A DNA stretch of 64,000 nucleotides from Notolepis coatsorum (taxonomy: Eukaryota > Chordata > Actinopteri > Aulopiformes > Paralepididae): contig OZ020589.1 in NCBI GenBank assembly GCA_963971535.1, positions 57,552,511-57,616,510 of the forward strand. The letters run 5' to 3'. The notes beneath the pieces are model-generated. The model worked only from the letters and a program-made list of their open reading frames with translations, did not search any database and had not been told where the DNA came from. This document shows, piece after piece, positions 35,719 through 46,381 of this stretch. Position numbers and translations under genes: made by a program. Each line of letters opens with the position of its first letter. Within the stretch, counting starts at the first letter, position 1.

Positions 35719-36363
35719 GGCTGGAGCAGGACGCGGAGAGACCGACCAATGCACCCGCTGAGGTCCCCTTACAACCATCTGAACACCGGGGAGGGTGAGG
35801 GGTGGGGGGGGGGGGGGCAGGACACCGACTGTGCGAAAAGGGGGCAGCACCCAAAAGACGCACAAGGTGAGTAGAACACGGGACAGGAAGCATCTACCCC
35901 ACCGCGCCTCCTGCTTGCTAACAGGGAAACGTACGGGAAGCCCGTGTTACCGCTCCCACATCTTGTGGGGTCAGGGTCGTTGAACCCTGACGCCGCCCGC
36001 GAGGCGTCCCGTGGTTCGGGGTTCCGAACCCTGACCCGCAAGCGAAGCCTTAGCAGCGGGGCGCGGAGGAGGTTCCAGCCCCATGGACCACTCAATGCAG
36101 GCTTACCGCCGAGAAACACAGAGGACGCAGAAGTGGAATAAAGAAAAGTTCTCCTTACCGGCCGGCGATCCCATAAATTCTGCTGGCGAATGTCCGTTCG
36201 TTGGAGAATAAGAGTGGACAATCTCCGAGCGAGACGTGAGGGATTGCAACATCATGTGTTTCATGGAGACATGGCTAAAAGCATCAACTCTGGATCACAT
36301 CATCTCTCCGTCGGATTCCTTCTCCGTCTTCCGAGCGGACCGTACAGAAGAGTCCGGCAAGAG
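35719..36363 (+). pseudogene. L2-like LINE, 5' part with endonuclease start
   Basis: This is the GC-rich leader and start of the endonuclease of the LINE that resumes at 37646. Visible blocks include SLENK, DCNIMCFMETWLKASTLDHI and FRADRTEESGKS. A frameshift near 36210 (AAGAGTGG) and the hAT insertion at 36363 break it. The 3' half of the frame continues in register across the insertion once one target copy is discounted. Confidence 0.75.
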
Positions 36364-37645
36364 CAGGGGTGGCCAACCCGCGGTTGATGTGTGGCTGTTC
36401 AATGTGTTCAATGTGTGGCTGTTCCATCCATATACATTTTTTTTAAATAAAATTATAATTTTTTCTTTTTTTAATAATTTTTTTTTTGTATGTCACTCAT
36501 TCCATAAGGACGTAGAATAAACATTTACAGATTTTTTTTAAATCGTCCATTTGCATGTTCTTGGTATCTGAATCTAGGGACATCTATGGATCTCAGGGAA
36601 TGTTTTCCCAGTGTCAGAAATAGTGTGTCTGTTACTAGGCTTGAGTCAATTGTAATGAACCAAAGGAGAATATCAATTATTTAAAAAAATATTTTGTATC
36701 TTTGACTGTGAATAACACCATGCTAAAATGTACCAGACCTGAAAAATCTAAGCAAATGAATAAAGGGAAGATGATTAAACAGGTTTTATAGATACAGTAC
36801 TGAATTCTGCCATCTTTTTTATAATGTAAATTTCTCCACCATTTTTCATCATATTGCAACACAGTTTTTTGCTAGACGTTCACAGAAAGGTAGAGACACT
36901 AACTGCGTTCTGTTTTATGGCAATAACGTTCAGGGTTGTGGGAGATAATCCCAAAAAATAAGACAAATAAAAAAGTAAATCCAGAAGTCAGATGATTTGC
37001 AGGGGCTGGCGTGAGCTGGGTATGGTCGTTTTTCGAAATTTGAAAGCACAGAGTCTCTTCCTTCAAAAGGCTACACTCACTTTTGGCTGCTCCACTTCCT
37101 CCTGTCAATATGTGCCGGTTTCCGACTCAATGCCCTGAGATTTCTATAATCTTATATTTCACTAATAACAGTTAAAATCATTGGTAAACAAACGTAATGC
37201 TGAAAATATACACTTTTACTGTATATTTCGGGCATAAGAGGTTAACCCTGTGAGGCCCAAATTAAAAAGACATTAGCAACTTCAGAGGGTGGGACATATA
37301 AACACATTGACTATCCAATAGCATTGTGTGGCTGAACAACAGGACCAATTGACTATACATGTGCTTAAAAAAATGTAAATAAACATTTACAGACTTTTTT
37401 TTTTTAAATGGCTAAACATGATTTTGTAATTTTGCAACCGTGGGTCTCACAGGGTACTTTTAACCCTGTGAGGCCCAAATAAAAAAGACATTAGCAACTT
37501 CAGAGGCCAGAGGGTGAGACCTATAAACACATGAAGGGTGCCATGACTGAAAAAAAAGTTGAGAAACGCTGGTATATGGTGTGGCTCTTTGTTGTACCAC
37601 AGTAATTTTTGTGGCTCTTAATCTCTGACTGGTTGGCCACCCCTT
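36364..37645 (+). mobile_element. hAT-type non-autonomous element inserted in LINE endonuclease
   Basis: The left end is CAGGGGTGGCCAAC and the right end is GTTGGCCACCCCTT, inverted repeats of 13 of 14 bases. They are flanked by a perfect 8-bp duplication GGCAAGAG (36356-36363 and 37646-37653). No transposase frame is seen in its 1282 bp. Its first 165 bp also terminate array units B and C, so the array's right breakpoint lies inside this element. Confidence 0.9.
37246..37520. repeat. Nested CCCTGTGAGGCCCA repeat pair
   Basis: A 209-bp segment (37246-37454) has inverted ends CCCTGTGAGGCCCA and TGGGTCTCACAGGG and is preceded by TTAA. A second copy of its first about 60 bp starts at 37464, again after TTAA. 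This suggests a small piggyBac-like MITE plus a second partial copy. The right side of the first copy lacks an adjacent TTAA, so the assignment is tentative. Confidence 0.4.
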
Positions 37646-37653
37646 GGCAAGAG

Positions 37654-40135
37654 TATCGGCGGGGGTGTCTGTCTCCATACCAACAACAAATGGGTCAGCC
37701 CCAAGGAAGTAAAAATACTTTCTCCTTCATGCTCGCCGGACCTGGAACATTTGTCGATACAATGTCGCCCGTTTTAGCTCCCCCGAGAATTCACCGCCAT
37801 AATCTTGACGGCGGTGTACATTCCACCACAAGCAGATACCTCCAGGGCCCTGGCGGACCTACAGGGACATGTAAACAAACACCAGATCAAGCACCCAGAC
37901 GCAGCCATGATCATAACTGGTGATTTCAATCAGGCAAATCTGAAGAAAGTGATGCCAAACTTTTTTCAGCACATCGCTTGCACCACCAGGGGAGGAAATA
38001 CGCTTGATCATTGTTACACCCCGTTTAGAGCCGGCTACAAGGCAGTACCGGCCCCTCCATTAGCTGGAGCAACAAGCACATCTGATCACGACGCCATCTT
38101 GCTTATCCCCGCCTACCGGCAGAGATCACGTGACGCTGTCGTGTCACGTGAGGTAAAGAAGTGTTCCAACCAATCAGAGGCCACGCTACAGGACGCACTT
38201 GATGACGTAGACTGGCTGATGTTTCAGTCGAGCTCAAGTGACGTCAGTGAGTTCGCTCAGGTTGTTGTTAACTTTATAACAACACTAGCAGATAGCATTG
38301 TACCCACGAAAAAGGTTCGGGTCTTCCCGAACCAGAAACCGTGGGTTGATAATACTATCCGAGTGGCCCTGAATGCTCGCACCACTGCTTATAACCTGGG
38401 CAGAGCATCAGGAAATATGGATGAGTATAAGGCTACAGTCTATACTCTGTGCAAGGCTGTAAAGCTTGCTAAGAGGACATAAGCTGGCAAGATAGAGGCA
38501 CAAATGGCCCAGAACGACACAAGAGGTTTATGGCGAGGACTACGGACGATAACTGACTACAAAGTCAGCGCCCCCTCAATGGGGAGTGCCGATGCCTCTC
38601 TCGCGGACCAACTCAACTCCTTTTACGCGCGGTTCGGTGCAAACAGTAGCGACGCTAGCTTGCGGCTAATGACGACACTGACGCACCGGTCGTCGTGGAG
38701 GGGGGGGGGGGGGGGGTATCCGCAGGGGGGGCACTCTCTCATTGACGGAACACAGTGTGAGAAGAGCATTTATGCGGGTGAGCACCAGAAAAGCAGCTGG
38801 CCCAGATGGGATAACAGGACGGATACTTAAGTCTTGTGCTAACCAGATTAAACCACCATATTTAATCTATCCCTGGCTGAGTTTGTGGTCCCTGCCTGCT
38901 TCAAGGTGTCCACTATAATCTCAGTACCAAAAAAATCCTCCCTAGCAGGTCTTAATGACTACAGACCGGTGGCACTCAGCTCTCTGGTCATGAAATGTTT
39001 TGAGAGGCAGGTTAAGGATTACATGTGTGCCTCCCTACCCAGTGATATGGACCCATTGCAGTTTGCATACAGGCCAAACAGGTCCACTGACGATGCGGTC
39101 TCTCAGGTACTACACAGCACCCTCTCTCACCTAGACAGCCAGAAGGGGGGCTATGTGAGACTGTTGTTCATTGACTATAGCTCAGCGTTCAACACCATAG
39201 TCCCCACCAGACTGGTGGACAAGCTGATCGACCTGGGTCTGAGCTCCGCTCTGAGCGCCTGGATACTGGACTTTCTGAATGAAAGGCCTCAGGCGGTCAG
39301 GGTGGGGGGTCAGACCTCAACCACCATCACCCTGAGTATCGGGTCCCCTCAGGGCTGTGTTCTGAGCCCCCTGCTGTATTCACTCTACACACATGACTGT
39401 GTGGCCAAGTTCAGCTCCAACTCCATAGTGAAGTTTGCGGACGACACAGTGGTGGTGGGGCTGATCTCTGACAACGACGAGAATGCCTACCGGGAGGAGG
39501 TCGATGCACTGGCACGCTGGTGTCAGGACAACAGCCTACTCCTGAACCTTGGTAAAACCAAGGAACTGATCGTGGATTTTAGGAGAACACAACAGGGGAC
39601 ACACACACCACTGTGGATAAACATGGCTACAGTGGACAGGGTAAGCAGCTTTAAGTACCTGGGGGTCCACATCTCAGAAGACCTGATATGGACAACACAC
39701 ATAGACTCAGTCGTAAAGAAGGCGAAGCAGCGCCTCTACCACCTGAGACAGTTAAGGAAGTTCAGAGTATCAGGGAAGATACTCCAGTCCTTCTACTCCG
39801 GAGCTGTAGAGAGCATCTTGACTGGAAACATCACTGCCTGGTATGGAAACAGCAAGGCACAGGACAAGAAGGCCCTACAGAGTGGTGTGCTCAGCTGAGC
39901 GTACTACGGGTATTGCACTACCACCCCTGCAGGTCTTATATAACAAGAGGTGCAAATCCAGAGCCTGCAAAATAATGAAAGACCCTCACCACCCCAACAA
40001 CAGCCTGTTCAAGCTGCTGCGGTGAGGCAAACACCTGCGCACACTAGCAACTAGGACAGAGAGACTTCGGCTCAGCTTCTTCCCCCAGGCCATCAGAGTC
40101 TTGAACACTGAACTCTCCACACACAAGCACACATG
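37654..40135 (+). pseudogene. L2-like LINE endonuclease-RT polyprotein (frameshifted)
   Basis: After the hAT insertion the LINE continues. Endonuclease blocks are TAVYIPPQADTS, ITGDFNQANLKK, TLDHCY and SDHDAILL. A linker has NQKPWVDNTIR. RT blocks are [63 protein letters not shown] and the catalytic FADD (39434-39445). The C-terminal PLQVLYNKRC and SFFPQAIRVLN blocks end near 40135. Frames break at about 38480, at a 16-base G run (38701-38716), at 38830 and at 39895. Strong match to fish L2-type elements; clade needs phylogeny. Confidence 0.88.
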
Positions 40136-40618
40136 AGCACACACACAACACACATACTGTATACGCTCACACACTAACAGTCACTTTAGCATGAACACAC
40201 ACACACACACATGCTGCACATGCTCACACTCAACGGTCACTTACACAATGAAAAGGTAAAACAAATTAAAAAAAATTAAAAGAACGGGAGTGGTTCTTGT
40301 ATAGCAAATAGATGGATATAGCAAGATAGCATAAAGATATATAGTATAATTGTAGTATTGTATAGTAGTGTACATAAGACCCAGTGCCTCATCGGTAGCT
40401 AACATTGTATTGCACTATCGCAGGACCTTAGCATGTCTTTTACCATGCTTTGTAAACTGTATGTACATTATACCTGTTATGTCTTATTCTTATTACTTGT
40501 AATATTGCACAAATGTCTTGTTCGTATTACTTGTATTATTGCACAATCGCTGCAGGCATGACCTCCCGCATTTCACTGTATGCTTGTATGCCGTGACAAA
40601 TAAAACTCTTGACTCTTG
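40136..40618 (+). other. LINE 3' untranslated region and tail
   Basis: A CA-rich stretch is followed by AT-rich sequence with TGTATTATTGCACAATC, then CAAATAAAACTCTTGACTCTTGACTTGAG. The closing ACTCTTG repeats are a typical short-repeat tail of an L2-like LINE. Confidence 0.65.
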
Positions 40619-41571
40619 ACTTGAGTCCAGGAGCCAGGACCTGACAAAAGGGACCTGGTGAGGTCAACGAGGCCATGGCATCGGGACCTCTCCAGGCGTT
40701 TACTCATGACACCACCCCTTACACCGTCAGCGCATCGGACAGGGCACAACAGATGCACAACAGGTGAAGGCCCTTCTCCACCTGGCACGCCGCGAGGACC
40801 CCCTGAGGAGGAGGCTCTGAAGCTCTCTTAGGAGGCTCTCCCCCATAATCCCAAGGGGTCAGCTGGCATACCGGGGAGCACTCCAAGAGAGGAGGTTGAT
40901 CCCTTAACCCAGGCCGACAGGTAACAAGAGCAAAGCGCGACCTGCGCCCGGAGGACTGTGAACTACACAGGAGCGCCTAGGGGGCTGAGTGTAAAAACAG
41001 TTTCCCGGCGGGGGGGGGGGGGGGGGGGGGGTTCGGCATGCTGTGCACAATGTCACAATCCCGTGGGGTCATAACCAGTAAACCGACCCCGCCACGAGAC
41101 ATATGCAAGCGCGTGCTCGCTTCATTTCTTTGAACAACCAAACACAACAGCTAACCACCAGACCGTGGGATCTGGGTCCGTTTCATAAGCAAAAAATGTG
41201 CCGCCCGCCATGCTACACTTTACCACGTAAAGCAACAACTCACATGGATGAAGAGAGGGGCAGTGCCCTTGGCCATGCACAGTAGCAAATTACCAGTCGT
41301 GGATTCAGGGTCTACGTTTGTTTAAAAAACACGTTCACATGAATCCCGTGGCCCTATTCACAAACAAGAAAAGGCCGCCCGCCAACCTTAGCTGTATCAG
41401 AAAGGATAGAGTGCCCCCATTGTTTATTTCATACAAGACATACCCAAAATACACAGTGAAGGATCACACGCTTGTTACAAAACTCGCCACTCTTTAGAGG
41501 GACTTTTTATAAAAAAATCTAGTATCTTGAGGGGGGGGGGATAATAGGGGGTTAGATGAAAAGACAGGAGA
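40619..41571. other. Unassigned segment before the copia element
   Basis: It is GC-rich to 41100 with a G run of more than 20 bases (41010-41030), then AC-rich. Phrases such as CCCTATTCACAAACAAG (41353) reappear loosely at 52520, so this segment, 46382-46640 and 52484-52980 may be parts of one older repeat split by later insertions. No gene is recognised. Confidence 0.35.
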
Positions 41572-41576
41572 GAGCT

Positions 41577-41870
41577 TGTTGAAGTCAGAGGTTCTGTGTA
41601 GGATTGTTAGTAACTGTCTAACTGCATATATAACTGTTTCCACTAGAGGGCGCTCTAGGCGGAGCCACTCAGGTATACCACCATGTGGCGAGTATAAATG
41701 TAGATGTCTCCTCCCACTTCTTTCTCTTCCCCCTAGTCTCTCAGTGAGAGAAGACCTGTATAGTAACTGCTCTGCCATGTGAATAATAAACCACGCCGAT
41801 TAAAGGCTCAAGATAGAAACCATGCCTCTTGACCACATTATTGTCGCCCTATAGCCGAATTCTGTTAACA
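41577..41870 (+). repeat. Copia 5' LTR
   Basis: The LTR has a TATAAATG promoter-like box near 41694 and an AATAAACC polyadenylation-like signal near 41785, and runs TGTTGAAG to TGTTAACA. It matches the 3' LTR except at about five bases. Confidence 0.93.
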
Positions 41871-41884
41871 GGTTATGGGCCCAG
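41871..41884 (+). promoter_or_regulatory. Copia primer binding site, half-tRNA iMet type
   Basis: GGTTATGGGCCCAG directly follows the 5' LTR. It is complementary to the anticodon arm of initiator tRNA-Met (CTGGGCCCATAACC), the internal half-tRNA priming known from Drosophila copia. It does not match the tRNA 3' end. Confidence 0.85.
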
Positions 41885-42001
41885 ATAACGCCGGGGCGAA
41901 ATAATAAGGGTAGCAAGCTTAGCTGAAGTATAGGCTAGGTTACCGCCGGGAGCACCGCGTGGCTAGACGCTAGGCCAACAAGAGACCATGAAACGGAGAA
42001 C

Positions 42002-42831
42002 ATGAAAGCCAAGAAGCCTCACAGGAGAGTCAGGAAGGCAGCAGCCGGGAGTCGCTGGAAGGTAGCAGCCAAGAGCCCCGGGGAGGCGGCACTGGGGGAG
42101 ACGGAGCATGCTGAGCACAATGGAGGCGAGGGGGAGAACCCCATCTTAGAACGCGTGGCGGCCAGAGGGAGGAACAAAGGGCCCTCATTCAATGGAAAAG
42201 CAGAGAACTATGAGCTCTGGGAAGAGCGCATGCTATGCTACATGCACAGTAGGGGGCTGAAGGAGACGATCCTGGCAGCCCCCACGGGAGAACTGACGGC
42301 GGAAGAGCAAGCCCTGGACAACCAGCGTAACGCAGACGCGTACTGTGAGTTAGCGCCGCTGCTCGATGACACCAGCCTGGGGCTGATATTCCGTGACACT
42401 AAAGACAAAGGCAGAGAAAGCCTGGAGGTATTGAGAGTGCATTATATAGGGCGAGGGAGACGCCAAGTCATGGCCCTCTACATAGCACTGACGACCCTGA
42501 GGAAGGGGCAAACCGAGACTGTGACCGAATACGTCAACAGAGCGGAGCAGATCACAACGCCATTGAGGAGTGCCGGAGAAGCACTAATGGGCTAATGGTG
42601 GCGATGATGATGAGAGGACTACCGGAGCTGTACAAACCGTTCACACTCCTGGTAACACACGGTTCAACGGACATGACGCTGGGACAGTTCAAGGCTAAGT
42701 TAAGGAACTTCGAGGCCTCAGAAGATACCCAACCAGCCGCCGAGCGACGCCAAGGGAGAGGACCAGAACCACGACAGAGCAGGCGTGTTGGCGATGGGGA
42801 GAGAAAGGCCATCGGAGAAGTAACTGCATAA
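42002..42831 (+). pseudogene. gag: Copia gag (frameshifted)
   Basis: The first frame (42002-42595) contains a basic N-terminus and the copia gag block (FNGKAENYELWEERMLCYM, LTTLRKGQTETVTEYVNR). The second, shifted frame (42595-42831) continues it with ELYKPFTLLV and LGQFKAKLRNFE. A cysteine-rich stretch (about 42840-42890) may be the remains of a zinc knuckle. Role in a working element: virus-like particle formation. Confidence 0.85.
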
Positions 42832-42884
42832 GGACTGTCTGGTGTGGCCCCTGCAGATCCACGCGGCACGCATGCAGAGCGTGC

Positions 42885-43580
42885 ATGAAGAAACGCGGCC
42901 AGGGCGCGCGACACGTGCATGGACAAGATGGCGGTGATGGTCGGAGTGAGACGGATCGAGGTGACGACTGGAGAGTAGCGGAACGAGAGGACTTCATCCC
43001 CAGGGCGCAGACGGCGTACGTCATCAGGCCAACGCAGCTGCAACAACAGGCCCAAAGGAAGGGACTGATCGTGGACACAGGTGCGTCGTCCCACGTCATC
43101 AACGACAGGAGTCTGTTCAAGAACTTTGACAGAACTTTCCGCCCGGAGAGACACAGCATGGAGCTGGCAGACGGAAAGCGCACCTATGGGTTGGCGAAAG
43201 AGAGAGGGGACGCACAGGTATGCCTCACGGACAGCGGGGGGCGCCGGCGTACAGTGATGTTAAAGAACGCTCTCTATGTGCCATCGTTCCCACAAGGACT
43301 ATTCTCTGTAATAGCTGCTACTGCAAACAGTGCCAGAGTGTTCTTCATGGAAGGTAAAAATGTTCTTGTAGAGCCCAACGGTATGCGATTTTACATAGAG
43401 GTGTATCAGAGAATGTATTACCTGAAAACAGAGTGTAATGACAATGATATGTGTAAAGTAACCATCAGCCACGATATTCAGACATGGCATGAGATTATGG
43501 GTCATTGTAAGGATTTACTGAAACTGCAAGCAGTGAAGGTGAAAAGCGTAGACCTGATAAAGAATGTGTCGTGTGCATAA
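42885..43580 (+). CDS. pol: Copia protease and GAG-pre-integrase segment
   Basis: The aspartic protease active site is VDTGASSHVIND (43071-43106). It is followed by LYVPSFPQGLFSV and a pre-integrase block with TWHEIMGHC, whose two histidines belong to the integrase zinc site. The frame ends at 43580 just where the CVVC half of that site is in the next frame, so a frameshift splits the zinc site. Confidence 0.85.
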   Translation: MKKRGQGARHVHGQDGGDGRSETDRGDDWRVAEREDFIPRAQTAYVIRPTQLQQQAQRKGLIVDTGASSHVINDRSLFKNFDRTFRPERHSMELADGKRTYGLAKERGDAQVCLTDSGGRRRTVMLKNALYVPSFPQGLFSVIAATANSARVFFMEGKNVLVEPNGMRFYIEVYQRMYYLKTECNDNDMCKVTISHDIQTWHEIMGHCKDLLKLQAVKVKSVDLIKNVSCA

Positions 43581-44632
43581 AGGGGACGTTTGCTCAATCG
43601 AGAAACAGGAATCCCACAGATAAAGTAAAAGTACCACTTTTAACCGCGTTGGTTAACACAGATCTTGCCGGTCCAGTAAGGAACGAGTCCATAGGAGGCT
43701 TTAGATATGTACAGTCTTTTACAGACGTGTGCACAGGGGCAGTGTTTGTTTACTTTCTTAAAGCAAAGAGTGACACACTCCAGGCCACGGAAAAATTCCT
43801 GGTGGACATAGCCCCTTATGGTACAGTAAGATGTTTGAGGTCCGACAACGGGATCGAATTCACAAACAGAGAGTTTCAATCACTGTTGAGGAAGAACAGG
43901 ATAAGACACAAGACGTCATGTCCATATTCCCCACACCAGAACAGAGTGGCAGAGAGAGAATGGCCCACTCTTTTCGAGATGGCTAGGTGTAAGCTAGTAG
44001 GTAGTAACTTACCTAAGAGCCTATGGCACTATGCGGTGCAAGAAGCCGTTTACACCAGAAACAGGTGCTTCAATAAGCACACGGGCACCACCCTGTATAC
44101 AGCACTGACAGGAAATAAGTGTAATTTAGCCAGAATGCACCGATTTGGATCAGTGTGTTATGCGTACCTGCATGACAGAGGAAACCTCGAGTCCAGATGT
44201 GTAAAAGGACTCTTTGTAGGGCATGACAAGGGAAGCCCAACTTTCCTGGTTTATTATCCCGGTAAAGGGGTAGTGCAGAAACACAGGCTAGTCAAGTTTG
44301 TCACAAAGACAACATGCAAGGGCGAGACACAGACAGAGGAGCCAGAGCTGGATTCCAGAGTAAGGTGTGTAGAAACAGAGACACATCAGCCCAGTGTACT
44401 TGGCACGGTCGTGCAGGCAGACAGTCAGCCACCCCCAGAGGGCAGTGACGAGGAGCACCCGAGGGTGACGTCGAGTGCCCCAAGCAGTGGGAGGTACCCC
44501 TCGAGGGAACACAGACCCCCAAAGTATCTGACAGACTATGCTCGGAAAGCGAGTGACGAGGAGGACAGTACACCCATCACCGTTGATTACTGCTACAGGG
44601 TAGTTAGTGGGGTCCCTCAGACCTTTAAATAG
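43571..44632 (+). CDS. pol: Copia integrase
   Basis: Catalytic residues are visible as NTDLAGP, LRSDNGIEF and the NRVAERE glutamate, a DDE set. The usual arrangement continues with LPKSLWHYAVQEAVYTRN and the RCVKGLFVGHDKGSPTFLVY block. A single TAG (44630-44632) separates it from RT in the same frame. Role: insertion of cDNA into the genome. Confidence 0.9.
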   Translation: MCIKGTFAQSRNRNPTDKVKVPLLTALVNTDLAGPVRNESIGGFRYVQSFTDVCTGAVFVYFLKAKSDTLQATEKFLVDIAPYGTVRCLRSDNGIEFTNREFQSLLRKNRIRHKTSCPYSPHQNRVAEREWPTLFEMARCKLVGSNLPKSLWHYAVQEAVYTRNRCFNKHTGTTLYTALTGNKCNLARMHRFGSVCYAYLHDRGNLESRCVKGLFVGHDKGSPTFLVYYPGKGVVQKHRLVKFVTKTTCKGETQTEEPELDSRVRCVETETHQPSVLGTVVQADSQPPPEGSDEEHPRVTSSAPSSGRYPSREHRPPKYLTDYARKASDEEDSTPITVDYCYRVVSGVPQTFK

Positions 44633-44638
44633 GCAATA

Positions 44639-45499
44639 GTGTCCCCTGAATCAAGTAAATGGGAGAGAGCGATGGATGAGGAAATGAGGTCCCTAGAGGA
44701 CAACCACACTCTAACCAAGTTACCAGAGGGCAGACAGACAGTGGGAGGAAAATGGGTGTATTCAATCAAGGAGGGAATTGAAGGCCACGATAAGTACAAA
44801 GCTAGGTTTGTAGCTAAGGGTTTCAGTCAGAGGGAGGGGATAGACTATGGTGAAACATTCTCCCCCACAGCCAATCTGACCAGTGTAAGGGTAGTGGTTC
44901 AGAAAGCAGCTGAGGACAATCTGATTCTACATCAGATGGATGTGAAGATAGCCTATCTGCACGCACCTATAGATAGGGAGATATATATGGAACAACCTGA
45001 GGGTTACGAAAAGGAAGGAGAGAAGCTAGTGTGTACGCTGGAAAAATCAATTTACGGCCTGAAACAGTCTGGGCAAAATTGGAACGAGATGCTTCATACA
45101 TGCTTTATCAAAGATCACTTCCTACAGAACCCAGTAGACCCCTGTGTTTACTCAAGGGAGTCAAAGGAGTCGGGAAAAGTGATCATCGTCATTTGGGTAG
45201 ACGATTTGAGTTTTGACATGCAGGAATGTAGAACAAGGGATACACCATGTGATCAAAAACTGGACTACCAGAAGGATGCTCAGAAACTGACAGATGTAAA
45301 AATGTACAGGGAAGCGGTGGGTAGCCTCATCTATTTGACGACATGTACTCGCCCAGACCTATGTTTTGTAGTGAGTAAGTTGTCACAGCATTTTGCTGAT
45401 CCCACAGAGGAGCACTGGATTACGGTAAACATGTTTTTCGTTATCTTAAAGGTACAGCCGACAGACAACTGTGTTTCAGAAAGAGCAGCGAGGGTCTAG
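44639..45499 (+). pseudogene. pol: Copia reverse transcriptase with internal deletion
   Basis: Starts with the WERAMDEEMRSLEDN block, KARFVAKGFSQREGIDY, HQMDVKIAYLHAPI and IYGLKQSGQNWNEML. The catalytic IVIWVDDL (about 45187-45210) is followed almost at once by a block (DMQECRTRDTPCDQKLDY) that in full-length relatives lies some 50-60 residues further on. An in-frame internal segment has therefore been lost. EAVGSLIYLTTCTRPDL remains. The RT is probably inactive. Confidence 0.88.
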
Positions 45500-45976
45500 G
45501 GCTTAAAGCCTACAGTGATGCAGACTGGGCAGCTGACACCACAGATAGAAGGAGTACCACCGGATATTGTGTGAGTTTGAACGCAGACAGCTCATTGGTT
45601 TTCGTGGAAAACAAAGAAACAGCCCACCGTGGCTTTATCAACTTGTGAAGCCGAATATATGGCTCTAGCTATGACCATACAGGAGTGTATTTACCTGGAA
45701 CAACTGCTCGAAGGGATGTATACCTGTATATAATGTAAATAAGAAGACTGTTGTTTACGAGGACAACCAGGGAACCATTGCGATTGCTAGAAACCCTGTG
45801 TGCCGACAGAGATGTAAACATGTCGATATAAAATATCATTTCATTAGATCTGTCATCAGAGAAGAAAGGATGACACTGATGTATTGTCCAACGGACGACA
45901 TGGTAGCAGACGCTATGATGAAACCTGCCTCCAAATTGAAATTGAAGAGATTTGCAGAGGCCATGTTTGGTGTGTA
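45440..45976 (+). pseudogene. pol: Copia RNase H (frameshifted)
   Basis: Pieces in different frames encode YSDADWAADTTDRRSTTGYC, TCEAEYMALAM, VYEDNQGTIAIARNP and KHVDIKYHFIRS, the RNase H blocks of copia. At least two frameshifts and a stop interrupt them. Confidence 0.85.
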
Positions 45977-46072
45977 GATATTGACTGTCATGTTCTTTTG
46001 ATGTGTTTGGAGTATATTATTTCCTTTGTAAAAAAAAATTCAAAGAAGATATCCAGTATGCTAATACAAACC

Positions 46073-46082
46073 TAAGTGGGAG
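46073..46082 (+). promoter_or_regulatory. Copia polypurine tract
   Basis: A purine-rich AAGTGGGAG ends directly at the 3' LTR, as expected for plus-strand priming. Confidence 0.7.
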
Positions 46083-46376
46083 TGTTGAAGTCAGAGGTTC
46101 TGTGTAGTATTGTTAGTAACTGTCTAACTGCATATATAACTGTTTCCAATAGAGGGCGCTCTAGGCGGAGCCACTCAGGTACACCACCATGTGGCGAGTA
46201 TAAATGTAGATGTCTCCTCCCACTTCTTTCTCTTCCCCCTAGTCTCTCAGTGAGAGAAGACCTGTATATTAACTGCTCTGCCATGTGAATAATAAACCAC
46301 GCCGATTAAAGGCTCAAGATAGAAACCATGCCTCTTGACCACATTATTGTCGCCCTGTAGCCGAATTCTGTTAACA
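46083..46376 (+). repeat. Copia 3' LTR
   Basis: 294 bp, TGTTGAAG to TGTTAACA, followed by the GAGCT target copy. It differs from the 5' LTR at about five bases. Confidence 0.93.
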
Positions 46377-46381
46377 GAGCT

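Larger units (their letters stand above)
27846..36528 (+). repeat. Array unit E (most complete copy)
   Basis: The last copy, 8683 bp, retains every module: both LINE relics, SINE1, DIRS-like relic, L2 tail, hAT MITE, SINE2, inverted repeat, full TA-flanked MITE, LINE 5' end and hAT left end. After 36528 the hAT element continues without the junction, so this is the right outer boundary of the array. Confidence 0.9.
41577..46376 (+). mobile_element. Ty1/copia LTR retrotransposon
   Basis: The element is 4800 bp, flanked by a perfect 5-bp duplication GAGCT (41572-41576 and 46377-46381). Both 294-bp LTRs begin TGTTGAAG and end TGTTAACA and differ at about five positions, so the insertion is young. 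The internal order gag, protease, integrase, RT, RNase H defines the copia superfamily. Frames are broken at several points, and RT lacks an internal segment, so this copy is not autonomous. Confidence 0.95.

Noticed and set aside
115-36528. rDNA, 5S or CRISPR array
   Set aside because: No rRNA sequence is recognised, units are kilobases long and made of retroelement relics, and there is no short repeat-spacer pattern.
42552-43183. Minus-strand open frames of 160-200 codons under the copia gag/protease
   Set aside because: They are antisense shadows of the copia frames.
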